A program made the translations under genes and the position numbers. From an uncultured Myxococcales bacterium (GTDB lineage: Bacteria; Myxococcota_A; Bradymonadia; UBA7976; UBA1532): a DNA stretch of 64,000 nt. Under the pieces are notes generated by a model. That model worked only from the letters and a program-made list of their open reading frames with translations, was not told the DNA's origin and ran no database searches. Shown here piece by piece: positions 40,433 to 49,437 of the stretch. The stretch spans positions 1 through 64,000 of the forward strand of contig CAINDO010000261.1 of the NCBI GenBank assembly GCA_903847385.1, written 5' to 3'. The first letter of the stretch is position 1; the number at the start of each line of letters is the position of its first letter.

Positions 40433-40675
40433 ATTTTCACAGCAATTCACAACTTATCCACAGGCGAGGGCGCCGCAGCGGGGCATGACGCGTCGCGTCA
40501 GTCTCGTGAGTTTTGAGTCGTCCCACGTTGGGTGATGATGTGGGTCTTCGAATGATTTCATGGACTTGCAAATCGCCATGCGGTTTTACGGCGATGGGAT
40601 GTCCATGGGAAACGCGTCACGGGTCGCGCGATTGACCGAACAAACGGTCATGCCTGTGGATAAAACTGGGGATAA
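40433..40675. promoter_or_regulatory. DnaA-box cluster with nested inverted repeats (candidate origin-like or DnaA-regulated region)
   Basis: TTATCCACA at 40454-40462 (+); TGTGGATAA at 40655-40663 (revcomp perfect box); TGGGGATAA at 40667-40675 (one mismatch); weak boxes at 40433/40443; palindromes at 40486-40500, 40559-40607, 40633-40650. Confidence 0.6.
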
Positions 40676-40714
40676 CGTGAATCGAAGTAGGAAATGGGGC
40701 AGGGAGGTAAGATT

Positions 40715-41858
40715 TCAGTCGACGTCTTGAACGTCGCGTGCCTGCGGAGCTTCGCCGGCGTGCATCAAAAGGAAGGACTGCACGGCGCCGGTGAGGTCGC
40801 CGTCGAGGAAGCCGCGGGTGTCGCTGGTCTGCCAGCCGGTGCGCAGATCCTTCACCATTTGATAGGGGTGGAGGACGTAGCTGCGGATCTGGCTGCCGAA
40901 GTCGATCTTGGCCTTGCCGGCGTACAGGGCGTCGCGCTCGTCGTTGCGCTTCTGCAGCTCGAGCTCGTAGAGCTTGGACTTGAGGAGCTTCATCGCGGTC
41001 GAGCGGTTCTTGTGCTGGCTGCGCTCGGCCTGGCAGGCGACCACCACACCCGTGGGCAAGTGGGTCAGCCGGACGGCGGAGTCGGTCTTGTTGACGTGCT
41101 GACCGCCGGCGCCGCTGGACCGATAGGTGTCCACGCGCAGATCGCCCTCGTTGACCTCGATCTCGATGGAGTCGTCCACCTCGGGCAGCACGGAGACGCT
41201 GGCGAAGCTGGTCTGGCGGCGCTTGTTGGCGTCGAAGGGCGAGATGCGCACGAGACGGTGCACGCCGTTCTCGGCCTTGGTGTACCCGAAGGCGTGGTCA
41301 CCCTCGACGCGCAGCGTGGCGCTCTTGATGCCGGCGGTGTCGCCGCCGAGCTCGTCGGTGACCTCGACCTTCCAGCCCTGGCGCTCGCAGTACCGCAGAT
41401 ACATGCGCAGCAGCATCTCGGCCCAGTCCTGGCTCTCGGTGCCGCCGGCGCCGGCGTTGATCGCGATGAAGGCGGCGGCACGGTCGTGCTTGCCGCTCAT
41501 CATGCGCTCGAACTCCATCTTCTCCAGCGTGCGCTCGGCCGCTGCCAGCGCGCCCTCGGCCTCACCGAGCAGCTCCTCGGACGGGTCCTCCTGGTACATC
41601 TCGAGGAAGACGCCCGTGTCGTCGAGCCCTGCGCCGACCTTGGTGAGCAGGTCGAGCTGGGTCTTCATCTCATTGCGCTCGCGCAGGAGCTCCTGAGCCT
41701 TCTCCTGGTTGGACCAGAACTCGGGCTGCGCGCTCAGGTGGTCGAGCTCTCCGACGCGTTCGATCTTTCGATCGGCGTCAAAGAAACCTCCGCAGCTTGA
41801 GGAGCCGCTCGCGGCTCTCGTTGATGCGCGTGTCGAACTGGCTGGGGTAGCTCGCCAT
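40715..41858 (-). CDS. prfB: Peptide chain release factor 2, with programmed +1 frameshift
   Basis: N-terminal ORF MASYPSQFDTRINESRERLLKLRRFL ends at in-frame TGA in CGG AGG TTT CTT TGA C (41777-41792); +1 frame continues DADRKIERVGELDHLSAQPEFW... into the GGQ-containing ORF (SSGAGGQHVNKTDSAVRLTH). Confidence 0.97.
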
Positions 41859-41914
41859 GGGACGCTCCTGTCAGGCTTTGAGGGGCGCCGATATACGAGA
41901 AGGGCGGGCGACGG

Positions 41915-42439
41915 TCAATACACCGTGAAGGTGAGGCCGAAGTTCAGCGCGTTGAACGCGGCGGCGTCGTAGAAGTGGTGCTGGAAGTCGACGCCCACAC
42001 CCACGGCGAGGTCGGCATTGGCCCAGAACTCGTAGCCCAGGCCGCCCCCGACGCCAAGGCCGGTGCCGCCGTCTCCCGCCTCCAGCGAAGCGTGGGCGAC
42101 GCCGCCCTTCAGCCGCACGAAGAGGTCGCCGACGGGGAAGAGGTTCACGCCGACGAACCCGGTGACGAGCGTCGTCTCCGCGCCGAGCTGCTGCGTCAGG
42201 CCCATGTCGAAGTCGAGGGTGAGGTTCTGCGTGAGCCCGCCGCCGATCCGGCCGTCGATGTTGAGCCCGGCCTTCGTCTCAGCGCCGGTCGTGTCGGCCT
42301 TGCCTGCGCCGAAGCCGAGGCCGCCGCCGTAAAAGATGCCGGTGCGGTCCCGGTAGGCGTCCAGCGCGAAGGCGGGCCCGGCGGCCAGGGTGGTCAGCGT
42401 GGCGGCGGAGAGGGCGAGGGCGACGACGTTCGATTTCAT
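41915..42439 (-). CDS. Outer-membrane beta-barrel protein
   Basis: MKSNVVALALSAATLTTLAAGPAFA signal peptide; glycine/aromatic strands; C-terminal FNALNFGLTFTVY. Confidence 0.8.
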   Translation of the reverse strand: MKSNVVALALSAATLTTLAAGPAFALDAYRDRTGIFYGGGLGFGAGKADTTGAETKAGLNIDGRIGGGLTQNLTLDFDMGLTQQLGAETTLVTGFVGVNLFPVGDLFVRLKGGVAHASLEAGDGGTGLGVGGGLGYEFWANADLAVGVGVDFQHHFYDAAAFNALNFGLTFTVY

Positions 42440-42472
42440 GGCACGATTCCTCGTTCAGAAGTCTGCGGAAGA

Positions 42473-43837
42473 TCAGCGGAAATCGGAGAAGTTCAGCACC
42501 GCGAAGCCGCCGGGCGCGACCTCGACCGTGCCCGTTCGGTTGAACCCGCCCAGGCGGACGTTCACTGTGTGACGGCCAGCCGGGACCCGGGCGCGGGCGA
42601 CGTGAATCCGGCTCGGGAGCGTCACCCAGCTGCGGGTGTCCGGCGTGTCCGCCGCCGTCATGGCGCCTTCCACGAGCAGGCCGGCGAGCAGCCCGACGGG
42701 GCCGCTCCCGCTGGCCTTGCGGGCGACGGCGTTGGTGGCCTCGCCCGCGATGGCGCGGGTGATCATGCGGACGATCGCGGCGGCGATGATGCCGCCCTGG
42801 ATCTCGTCGAAGGTGTCCATCACGCGGTCCTCGATGTCGAGGGCCTCGCCGCCGACCATGGGTTCGCGCTCGTCGAGCACGACCTGCACGTTGGACCAGC
42901 GGCTCTTGGTGGAGCGCTTGAGCTTCGGATAGTTGACCCACTTCAGCAGGCCCTTGAGCGCGAACTCGTTGGCGCGTCGCTGGTCCGCCGGGCTGAGTCG
43001 AGCCCCGGGGCCGGGCGCCGTGGCGACGACGACGGCCGCACCGATGGGCAGGCGCTCTGCGACCTTGTAGGGCGCCATGCCGACCTGGACCACCACCAGG
43101 ACCTCACCGGACTGAGCGTCGTCCGTGGGCAGCGTGACGGGCGTGGCCAGCAGCTCCTTCAGCCGATCATCGGTGAGTCCGCTGCGTGCGGCGAGGCGTC
43201 GAGCGGCCTCGGCCAGACCGGGCACGCCCCCCGCGGCGGCAGCGTCTCCGTAGTACCGCATCGCCTCCTGAGCGTTGCCGTCCACCTCGAAGGCGAAACC
43301 GGCGAGGAAGCTGCCGAAGGCCATCAGGCCGGCGGACTTGGCGCTCTTGTCCTTGAAGTACTTGTCGTTGATCTGGAACCGACGGGCCTCGATCTTCGCG
43401 CCGTTGGCGTCCCCACGGACCAGGTAGTTGATCAGGTTGAGCGTGTTGATCAGCAGCTTCTCGTGCGGCGGCGTGCGGTACACGCCGGAGTCGTCCGAGA
43501 AGACCCACTTGCCGATGTCGCCGGCGGTGTCCGACGTGAAGTCGATGACCTCGATGTTCTTGTCGGCGGTCTCGAAGTCCCGGGCGGACAGGTCGTGGCG
43601 CCCCATGGCCTGGAGGATCGTCGCGCGCTCCAGCAGCAGCAGCGCGTTGTCGCCCGAGGTCTTCTTGGGCAGCTCTTCGGGCTTGGAGACGTCCATCGCC
43701 TTGTCGACGGCGGCGAGGGCCTGCTCGGGGCGACCGGCGGTCATGGTCTTGCGGAAGGCCTCGCTCGTGGAAGCGTAGCCGCCGCAGCCGCTCAGGAGCA
43801 TCGCCCCCAGGAGCGCGAGGCAGAGGGCGCGCAACAT
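42473..43837 (-). CDS. Lipoprotein, COG3014-like, next to lpoB
   Basis: MLRALCLALLGAMLLSGCGGY lipobox; TPPHEKLLINTLNLINYLVRGDANGAKIEARRFQ. Confidence 0.75.
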   Translation of the reverse strand: MLRALCLALLGAMLLSGCGGYASTSEAFRKTMTAGRPEQALAAVDKAMDVSKPEELPKKTSGDNALLLLERATILQAMGRHDLSARDFETADKNIEVIDFTSDTAGDIGKWVFSDDSGVYRTPPHEKLLINTLNLINYLVRGDANGAKIEARRFQINDKYFKDKSAKSAGLMAFGSFLAGFAFEVDGNAQEAMRYYGDAAAAGGVPGLAEAARRLAARSGLTDDRLKELLATPVTLPTDDAQSGEVLVVVQVGMAPYKVAERLPIGAAVVVATAPGPGARLSPADQRRANEFALKGLLKWVNYPKLKRSTKSRWSNVQVVLDEREPMVGGEALDIEDRVMDTFDEIQGGIIAAAIVRMITRAIAGEATNAVARKASGSGPVGLLAGLLVEGAMTAADTPDTRSWVTLPSRIHVARARVPAGRHTVNVRLGGFNRTGTVEVAPGGFAVLNFSDFR

Positions 43838-43841
43838 GGCC

Positions 43842-44459
43842 TTACTTGATCAGGCCCTTGGTGAGCGTCGCCTTGTTCTGCCACCGGATGGCACCGGTCT
43901 CGACCTCGATGACCTGCATGTAGAGCATGTACTGGACCCGGCGCTCGCCGTCCGTCTTCTCGTCCGAGGAGCTCATCTTGCCGGTCACGAAGTAACCCGC
44001 GCCGAGCTGGCGGCCGAGCTGGGCGGCCTTGTCCTGATCGAAGACGGCCGACTGCTGGTACTTGAGCTCCTGCACGAGCTGCATCTGGCGCTCGTGGCTG
44101 ATGACCGTGACGGTGCCGCTGTTGACGAGCTCCGTCTCGAAGTCGGCGAGCAGCGCGTTGAGCTGGTCGTCGATGTGCTCGGAGGTGTCGTTCTTCACCT
44201 GGAAGATGGCGACGGTGGCCTCCTTGCCGTCCTTCGCGGCGTCCTTCCAGCGGGTGACGGCGGCGCTGCCCAAAAGGCTCTTGATGTTGTCCTTGAAGAG
44301 CTGCTCGAGGTCCATCTTGTCCAGGCCCGTGGACATCACGGCCTTGTCGAGATCCGGGTTGTCCGAGCCGCGGACGTAGGCCGGGCCACCGCAGGCCGAC
44401 AACGAGGCGACCAGCGAGAGGCCGGCCAGGAGCGTGTGGAAACGGGAGTGCGTGCGCAT
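43842..44459 (-). CDS. lpoB: Penicillin-binding protein activator LpoB-like lipoprotein
   Basis: LSLVASLSACGGP lipobox; VAIFQVKNDTSEHIDDQLNALLADFETELVNSGTVTVISHERQMQLVQELKYQQSAVFDQDKAAQLGRQLGAGYFVTGKM. Confidence 0.9.
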   Translation of the reverse strand: MRTHSRFHTLLAGLSLVASLSACGGPAYVRGSDNPDLDKAVMSTGLDKMDLEQLFKDNIKSLLGSAAVTRWKDAAKDGKEATVAIFQVKNDTSEHIDDQLNALLADFETELVNSGTVTVISHERQMQLVQELKYQQSAVFDQDKAAQLGRQLGAGYFVTGKMSSSDEKTDGERRVQYMLYMQVIEVETGAIRWQNKATLTKGLIK

Positions 44460-44589
44460 GGAGAGTGTTCCTCGGAAGGCCGATTGAGGTCGGACTGCGG
44501 CCGCAGGCGCGTGGGCCCGCGGGGTTTCGGCGCCGGAGATTAGCACCGCACCCGACCGATTCAAGCGACGCATCGGCCGGGTCGGAAAT

Positions 44590-45759
44590 TCAGTCTTCGG
44601 CGGCCTGGTCGACGCCGATCTTCTCGAAGACGAGGTCCTCGACCGTGCGGCGGCCGATGTTCCACAGCGCTTCGCGGTCGCGGCAGCGGCCGAACAGGCC
44701 GAGGGGGATGCGGAAACCGCCCTTGTTGCGGCGCCCGCCGCCGTAGTGGCGGCCGGTGGAGTCCGTGCCGAAGACGGTCTTCAGCCAGGTGTCCGGGTCG
44801 ATGGTGTGGCTCACGGTGCGCAGCGAGCCGTCGACGACCTCGCCGTTCACGATGCCGAAGACGAGCGCGGTCTCGACCCCCTCGTGGCGCAGGAGAAAGT
44901 CCGCCGCCTGCCCGATGCCGTCGCGGTCTTCTTCACGAACGAAGCCGACGCCGGCGAGCAGGAACGTGCCCCGGATCTGCTTGTTGTTCAGACCCTTCTG
45001 GATGATCTCCATCGTGCGGGCGGTGATCGACTGCTTGCTGATGATGCGGAGCAGATCGTTGTCCAGGAACTGCCGCAAATAGGCCGCCGCGCGGTAGTCG
45101 ATGGGGTAGGCGAGCAGGAAGTTGTCCGTGTCCGTGCGGATGCCGTGCATCAGCGCCGTCGCCAGGCGGGCGTCCTCGGCCACGCCGGGGCGCAGGCCGA
45201 ACGGGGAGTGCTCCAGGTATTCCGCGTAGATGCTGCTCGTGGCGCCGGCCTCCTCGCGGATGTCGAGGAAGCGGGCGTCGAAGCCGCCGACGACCTTGTG
45301 GTGGTCGACGAAGGTGAGCACGGGGGGCGCCTGGGGCAGCCGGACGGGCAGGTGGGGCGTCTGCGTGTCCACGAACGAGGTGAAGTCGTAGCTCGACAGG
45401 TCCATGCCCTCGCGGAACTGGCGCAGGTCGGCGTCGAGGCTCTTCACCAGCGCCCGGTTCTCCGGGTGGCTGATCTCGTCGAAGAAGACGATGGTGCACT
45501 CGATGTCGTGGGCGCGGGCCAGGTGGCGTTGGGCGATGGCGCTGCCGATGCTGTCCGGATCGGGGTGCCCCTTGATCACGATGAGCAGGCGGCTGCCCCG
45601 GGCGGCCTCGAGCGACTCGAGCAGCTGCTCCACGCGGGCGCCGGCGTCGTTCGCGGGCATGGGCGGTGGGGGCGGCGTGAGGTCGACGGGGCGTTCGAGG
45701 GGGGCGAGGGCCGTGTGCTCGCCGGTGACGGCGGGCTTGCGAGCGGCGAGGGGGGGCAT
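44590..45759 (-). CDS. DHH-family phosphoesterase (NrnA/oligoribonuclease-like)
   Basis: LIVIKGHPDPDSIGSAIA; FVDTQTPH; LTFVDHHKV; GRHYGGGRRNKGGFRIPLG DHHA1 motif. Confidence 0.88.
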   Translation of the reverse strand: MPPLAARKPAVTGEHTALAPLERPVDLTPPPPPMPANDAGARVEQLLESLEAARGSRLLIVIKGHPDPDSIGSAIAQRHLARAHDIECTIVFFDEISHPENRALVKSLDADLRQFREGMDLSSYDFTSFVDTQTPHLPVRLPQAPPVLTFVDHHKVVGGFDARFLDIREEAGATSSIYAEYLEHSPFGLRPGVAEDARLATALMHGIRTDTDNFLLAYPIDYRAAAYLRQFLDNDLLRIISKQSITARTMEIIQKGLNNKQIRGTFLLAGVGFVREEDRDGIGQAADFLLRHEGVETALVFGIVNGEVVDGSLRTVSHTIDPDTWLKTVFGTDSTGRHYGGGRRNKGGFRIPLGLFGRCRDREALWNIGRRTVEDLVFEKIGVDQAAED

Positions 45760-45868
45760 GTTCAGAAACTCCCGGGGAGGGCGGCCCGTGCGCGCCGAGG
45801 CGTGGGGCCGACGAACGAAGCGCGACACCGTAACGGCGGCCGCGCCCGCATGCAAGCAAGGCCCGGGC

Positions 45869-46531
45869 TCAACCGAAGACCTCGACCGAGGCTCCGGTGA
45901 CCGCCTTCGGGGCCGCCGCGAGGAATGCGATGAACTCGGCGACGTCCTCGGGGCTCATGTCCGGGGCGAAGCCGCTGCCGACGAGCATGTCCGTCTCCAC
46001 GCTGCCCGGGGACACGGCGACGACCACGACGCCGGCCGCCTTGACCTCGGCGGCGAGGGCGCGGGTGAGGCCGAGCAGGCCGGCCTTGCTGGCACAGTAC
46101 GCCGAGAGGCCCGGCGTGCCCGAGGTCGCGCTGATGCTGGAGACGTTGAGAATGCGCCCGGCGCCGCGGGCCAACATGCCCGGCAGGACGCCGCGGGCGA
46201 GCAGGAACGGGGCGCGCAGATTCACCGCCATCACGTGGTCCCAGTCGGCCGTGGCGTGACCCTGGACCGTGTGGCGGTGGACGATGCCGGCGTTGTTCAC
46301 GAGCACGTCCACGGGGCCGAGGCTCAGCTCGACCGTGTCCAGCGCGGCGTGGATCTGGGCCTCGTCCGCCAGATCGCACTCGATCGCCAGCGCGCCGAGC
46401 TCGTCGGCGAGCGCGAGGAGGCCGGGCGACGGGCGCGCCAGCAAGGCCAGCCGATGGCCGTCCCGGGCGAAGCGCCGCGCACAGGCGGCGCCGATGCCGC
46501 GACTGGCGCCGGTGATCAAGACGATGCTCAT
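45869..46531 (-). CDS. Short-chain dehydrogenase/reductase
   Basis: MSIVLITGASRGIGAACARRFA; DVLVNNAGI; SAYCASKAG. Confidence 0.93.
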   Translation of the reverse strand: MSIVLITGASRGIGAACARRFARDGHRLALLARPSPGLLALADELGALAIECDLADEAQIHAALDTVELSLGPVDVLVNNAGIVHRHTVQGHATADWDHVMAVNLRAPFLLARGVLPGMLARGAGRILNVSSISATSGTPGLSAYCASKAGLLGLTRALAAEVKAAGVVVVAVSPGSVETDMLVGSGFAPDMSPEDVAEFIAFLAAAPKAVTGASVEVFG

Positions 46532-47097
46532 GCGCAGGGAGTTCCCGCCGGCACGCCGGGCAAGACGTCTGCGCGACCCGTCAGGGTGCCGGCGGCCAGA
46601 CGGGTGTTCAGGCGCGCGCCGCGGGGCTCGCGGCCCTGGAGGACCAGGCACAGGTGCTCCGCGTCGATGGCGCAGGCGGCGCCGCGGGCGCCCAGGTGCG
46701 TCATCAGGGCGTCCACCAGGGCGCCGGTCAGGGCCTCCTGCAGGACCAGGCGGCGCGACAGGCAGGCGACGAGACGCTCGAGCCGGCCGAGGCCCACGAT
46801 GCGGCCCGCCGGCTCGTAGGCCAGGTGCACGCGGCCGTGGTACGGCAGCAGGTGGTGCGGACACATGCCGTGGAAGGGGATGTTCGTCAGCGTGACGATG
46901 GCCCCCGCGGTGTCCGGCATGGGCTCGCCGAGCGCCTCGGCGGGCGTCGTGGTGTAGCCCGAGGTCAGGTTGTCGCGCCAGAGGGTGGCGACGCGCTCCG
47001 GCGTGCCGAGCTGCTCGGCGTCCGCGGGGATGGCGAGCGACCGAAGGAACTCGGCCGTGGCGGCGACGAGCGGGGCGGCGGGGGCGCTGGGGTTCAG
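46528..47097 (-). CDS. folE: GTP cyclohydrolase I (start uncertain)
   Basis: FLRSLAIPADAEQLGTPERVATLWRDNLTSGYTTTPAEALGEPMPDTAGAIVTLTNIPFHGMCPHHLLPYHGRVHLAYEPAGRIVGLGRLERLV...DAEHLCLVLQGR. The ORF track lists only the truncated ATG ORF 46528-46920. Confidence 0.9.
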   Translation of the reverse strand: MNPSAPAAPLVAATAEFLRSLAIPADAEQLGTPERVATLWRDNLTSGYTTTPAEALGEPMPDTAGAIVTLTNIPFHGMCPHHLLPYHGRVHLAYEPAGRIVGLGRLERLVACLSRRLVLQEALTGALVDALMTHLGARGAACAIDAEHLCLVLQGREPRGARLNTRLAAGTLTGRADVLPGVPAGTPCA

Positions 47098-47495
47098 GGG
47101 AGCTCCTCGCGGGGCGGACGCGCCCGCTTGCCCGGCTTCGGGGGCGGGGGCGCCGCGGGGATCTCCCGCAGCGGCTCACCGCGCTCGTCGAGCATCACGC
47201 TGCTCTTCGGCAGCGTGTGGACCACCAGGCCGGGTACCACGCGTTGGCAGCAGGCGCGGCCCCAGTCCGGCGCTTCGGCGTCGGGCGCGCGAAACTCGAA
47301 CGCACAGCAGCCGATGGTGTCGTTGAAGCAGAAGCGGCTCCAGTCGCAGGTCATGCGGCCGAGCTCGAACTGAATGTACTGGAAGGCCCGGATGAGCGGG
47401 ATGTCGTCCGGAACGTCGAAGGTCAGCCCGCCGATGTGGATCGGGACGAGTCGGGTGATCTCCCCGTAGATGGCCTTGTTCGGACCGCCGCTCAC
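47094..47495 (-). CDS. Small Cys-rich protein, possible 2Fe-2S ferredoxin/NuoG-N-like
   Basis: IPLIRAFQYIQFELGRMTCDWSRFCFNDTIGCCAFEFR...WGRACCQRVVPGLVVHTLPKSS. Confidence 0.55.
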   Translation of the reverse strand: MSGGPNKAIYGEITRLVPIHIGGLTFDVPDDIPLIRAFQYIQFELGRMTCDWSRFCFNDTIGCCAFEFRAPDAEAPDWGRACCQRVVPGLVVHTLPKSSVMLDERGEPLREIPAAPPPPKPGKRARPPREELP

Positions 47496-47587
47496 GCCTG
47501 CACCCGGGTTGCACTCGACGTCACGCTGACTGACTCCGACCGGTGCCGCTCATGGCACGAAAAACGACAGTAACCCCAAACCACGAT

Positions 47588-48424
47588 TCACGCGAGAGAG
47601 AAGGGATTCGGGGCCCGGGCGCGCAGACGCTCCAGGGCCTCGGGTCCGACGCCGTGGTCGCCGGGACGCGGCTGGCCCTCGAGGGTGTGGAAGTCCGCGC
47701 CGCCGCTCGCGTCCAGGCGCAACAGCCCGGCGATGCCTGCGTAGCGCGACACGCGCTCGGCGTCGTGGGCCGGGTGCCGAATCTCGATCGCGTCGAGGCC
47801 GAAGTCGGCGAGGACCGGGATCTGGTCGTCGATGTCCTCGATGCCCGGGTGGGCGAGGCTGGCCACGCCGCCGGCGCCGTGAATCAGCTCGATGGCCGCG
47901 CGGGCCTCGAGGGGCTTGGAGGGCACGTAGGCCGGCGCGTCCCGGCCGAGGAAGCGCCGAAAGGCCTCCTCGACGTGACCGACGTGGCCCGCGGCGACCA
48001 GGGCCCGCGCCACGTGCGGGCGACCGACGTTCGAAGCGCGCCCGCCGGCCTCGGCCACGATGGCCTCGGCGTCGATGGGGCAGCCGAGCGCGGTCAGGCG
48101 GGCGGCGATTTCGCGGACACGCTCCTGCCGCTGCAGGGCGCGCCCCGCCATGACCTGCGCCAGCGTGGGGTCGTCCGGGTTCAGGAAGAGGCCGAGGATG
48201 TGGATCTCGTGCCCGAGCCAGGCGCTGATCTCGATGCCGGCGACGATCTGAAGCCCGTGGGACCGTGCGGCGCGGGCGGCCGCGTGCACGGCGCCCGTCG
48301 TGTCGTGGTCCGTGACGGCGAGGCATCGCAGGTCCTGCGCCGCGGCGAGCGCGACGAGCGCCTCGGGGGAGAGCGTGCCGTCGGAGGTCGTCGTGTGGCT
48401 GTGGAGGTCGGCGTGCCAGGTCAT
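47588..48424 (-). CDS. PHP-domain phosphoesterase (TrpH/RNase AM-like)
   Basis: ADLHSHTTTSDGTLSPEALVALAAAQDLRCLAVTDHDTT; IEISAWLGHEIHILGLF; ASLAHPG; GGADFHT. Confidence 0.93.
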   Translation of the reverse strand: MTWHADLHSHTTTSDGTLSPEALVALAAAQDLRCLAVTDHDTTGAVHAAARAARSHGLQIVAGIEISAWLGHEIHILGLFLNPDDPTLAQVMAGRALQRQERVREIAARLTALGCPIDAEAIVAEAGGRASNVGRPHVARALVAAGHVGHVEEAFRRFLGRDAPAYVPSKPLEARAAIELIHGAGGVASLAHPGIEDIDDQIPVLADFGLDAIEIRHPAHDAERVSRYAGIAGLLRLDASGGADFHTLEGQPRPGDHGVGPEALERLRARAPNPFSLA

Positions 48425-48531
48425 CGCAACCAGAAGATACCTCAGCGCGTCATTGCGGTCCGACCCGTCGTCGGTTTTTCATCATCGAACCGAAGAGACG
48501 CGCTCTCCGCATCGACCGAGCGAGGAACCCC

Positions 48532-49038
48532 ATGTCCGATTCCGCCGTTTCCCCCGAGATCTCCAGCCCGCCCGCCGTCGGGGCGCCGGCGCCCGACTTC
48601 ACGCTCGTCGCCGAGCCCGGCGGCGAGACCAGCCTCGCCAGCCTCCGGGGCCGGCCCGTGGTGCTGTACTTCTATCCGAAGGACAACACGCCCGGCTGCA
48701 CCACCGAGGCCTGCGACTTCCGCGACCGCCACGACCGGCTCACGGCCGCAGGTGCGGTCGTGCTGGGCGTCAGCCGCGACTCGGCGCGCAGCCACGCCGG
48801 CTTCCGCGCCAAACACGGCCTGAACTTCCCGCTGCTCGTGGACGCCGACGCCGCGCTCCACCGCGCCTATGGCGCCTGGGGCGAGAAGACGCTCTACGGC
48901 AAGAAGAGCATCGGGCCGCTGCGCGCCACGGTGCTGATCGACGCCGCCGGGCGCGTCGCCCGGGTCTGGCCCAAGGTCAGCGTGAAGGGCCACGTCGACG
49001 AGGTCCTCGCCGCCGTGCTGGCGCTCCCGAGCGCCTGA
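48532..49038 (+). CDS. bcp: Thioredoxin-dependent peroxiredoxin Bcp/PrxQ
   Basis: GAPAPDFTLVAEPGG; VVLYFYPKDNTPGCTTEACDFRD; GKKSIGPLRATVLIDAAG. Confidence 0.95.
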   Translation: MSDSAVSPEISSPPAVGAPAPDFTLVAEPGGETSLASLRGRPVVLYFYPKDNTPGCTTEACDFRDRHDRLTAAGAVVLGVSRDSARSHAGFRAKHGLNFPLLVDADAALHRAYGAWGEKTLYGKKSIGPLRATVLIDAAGRVARVWPKVSVKGHVDEVLAAVLALPSA

Positions 49039-49047
49039 GCCACGTCT

Positions 49048-49353
49048 TCAGAAGGCGTCCGGCACCCGCGGGGTCTGCCACTCGCCCTCGCCGACCCAGA
49101 GTCGGACGACCATCGGCCCCTCGGGCCCGTGGGAGAGGTCGAAGGTCACCGGCATGCCGGGCTTGAGGTCGCCGGAGCGCGTGACCATGCCCGAGACGTG
49201 CACGAGCCCCGTGTGGAACGGCAGGACGCGGCCGTCGCGGGCCTGAATCGTGCCGCGCTCGCGCGAGGGTTCGATCGTACGGACGCGTCCGGCCCAGGCG
49301 TTGGTGTCGGTCAGATCGGGCTCGTCGGGGTTCGAAGGGGCTGACGGGTTCAT
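49048..49353 (-). CDS. Small cold-shock/OB-fold-like protein
   Basis: AGRVRTIEPSRERGTIQARDGRVLPFHTGLVHVSGMVTRSGDLKPGMPVTFDLSHGPEGPMVVRLWV. Confidence 0.5.
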   Translation of the reverse strand: MNPSAPSNPDEPDLTDTNAWAGRVRTIEPSRERGTIQARDGRVLPFHTGLVHVSGMVTRSGDLKPGMPVTFDLSHGPEGPMVVRLWVGEGEWQTPRVPDAF

Positions 49354-49437
49354 CGCGGCGAAACGCTCTGTTATCCTGGGGAGTCGATTCTACTCTATAT
49401 CGCCGATCCGCATCGGCACAGTGGGAGATTGGTGGCA

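Noticed and set aside
37548-40535. 995-aa plus-strand ORF across lolE/lysS
   Set aside because: Antisense to two well-conserved genes; low-complexity E/R/V/L composition.
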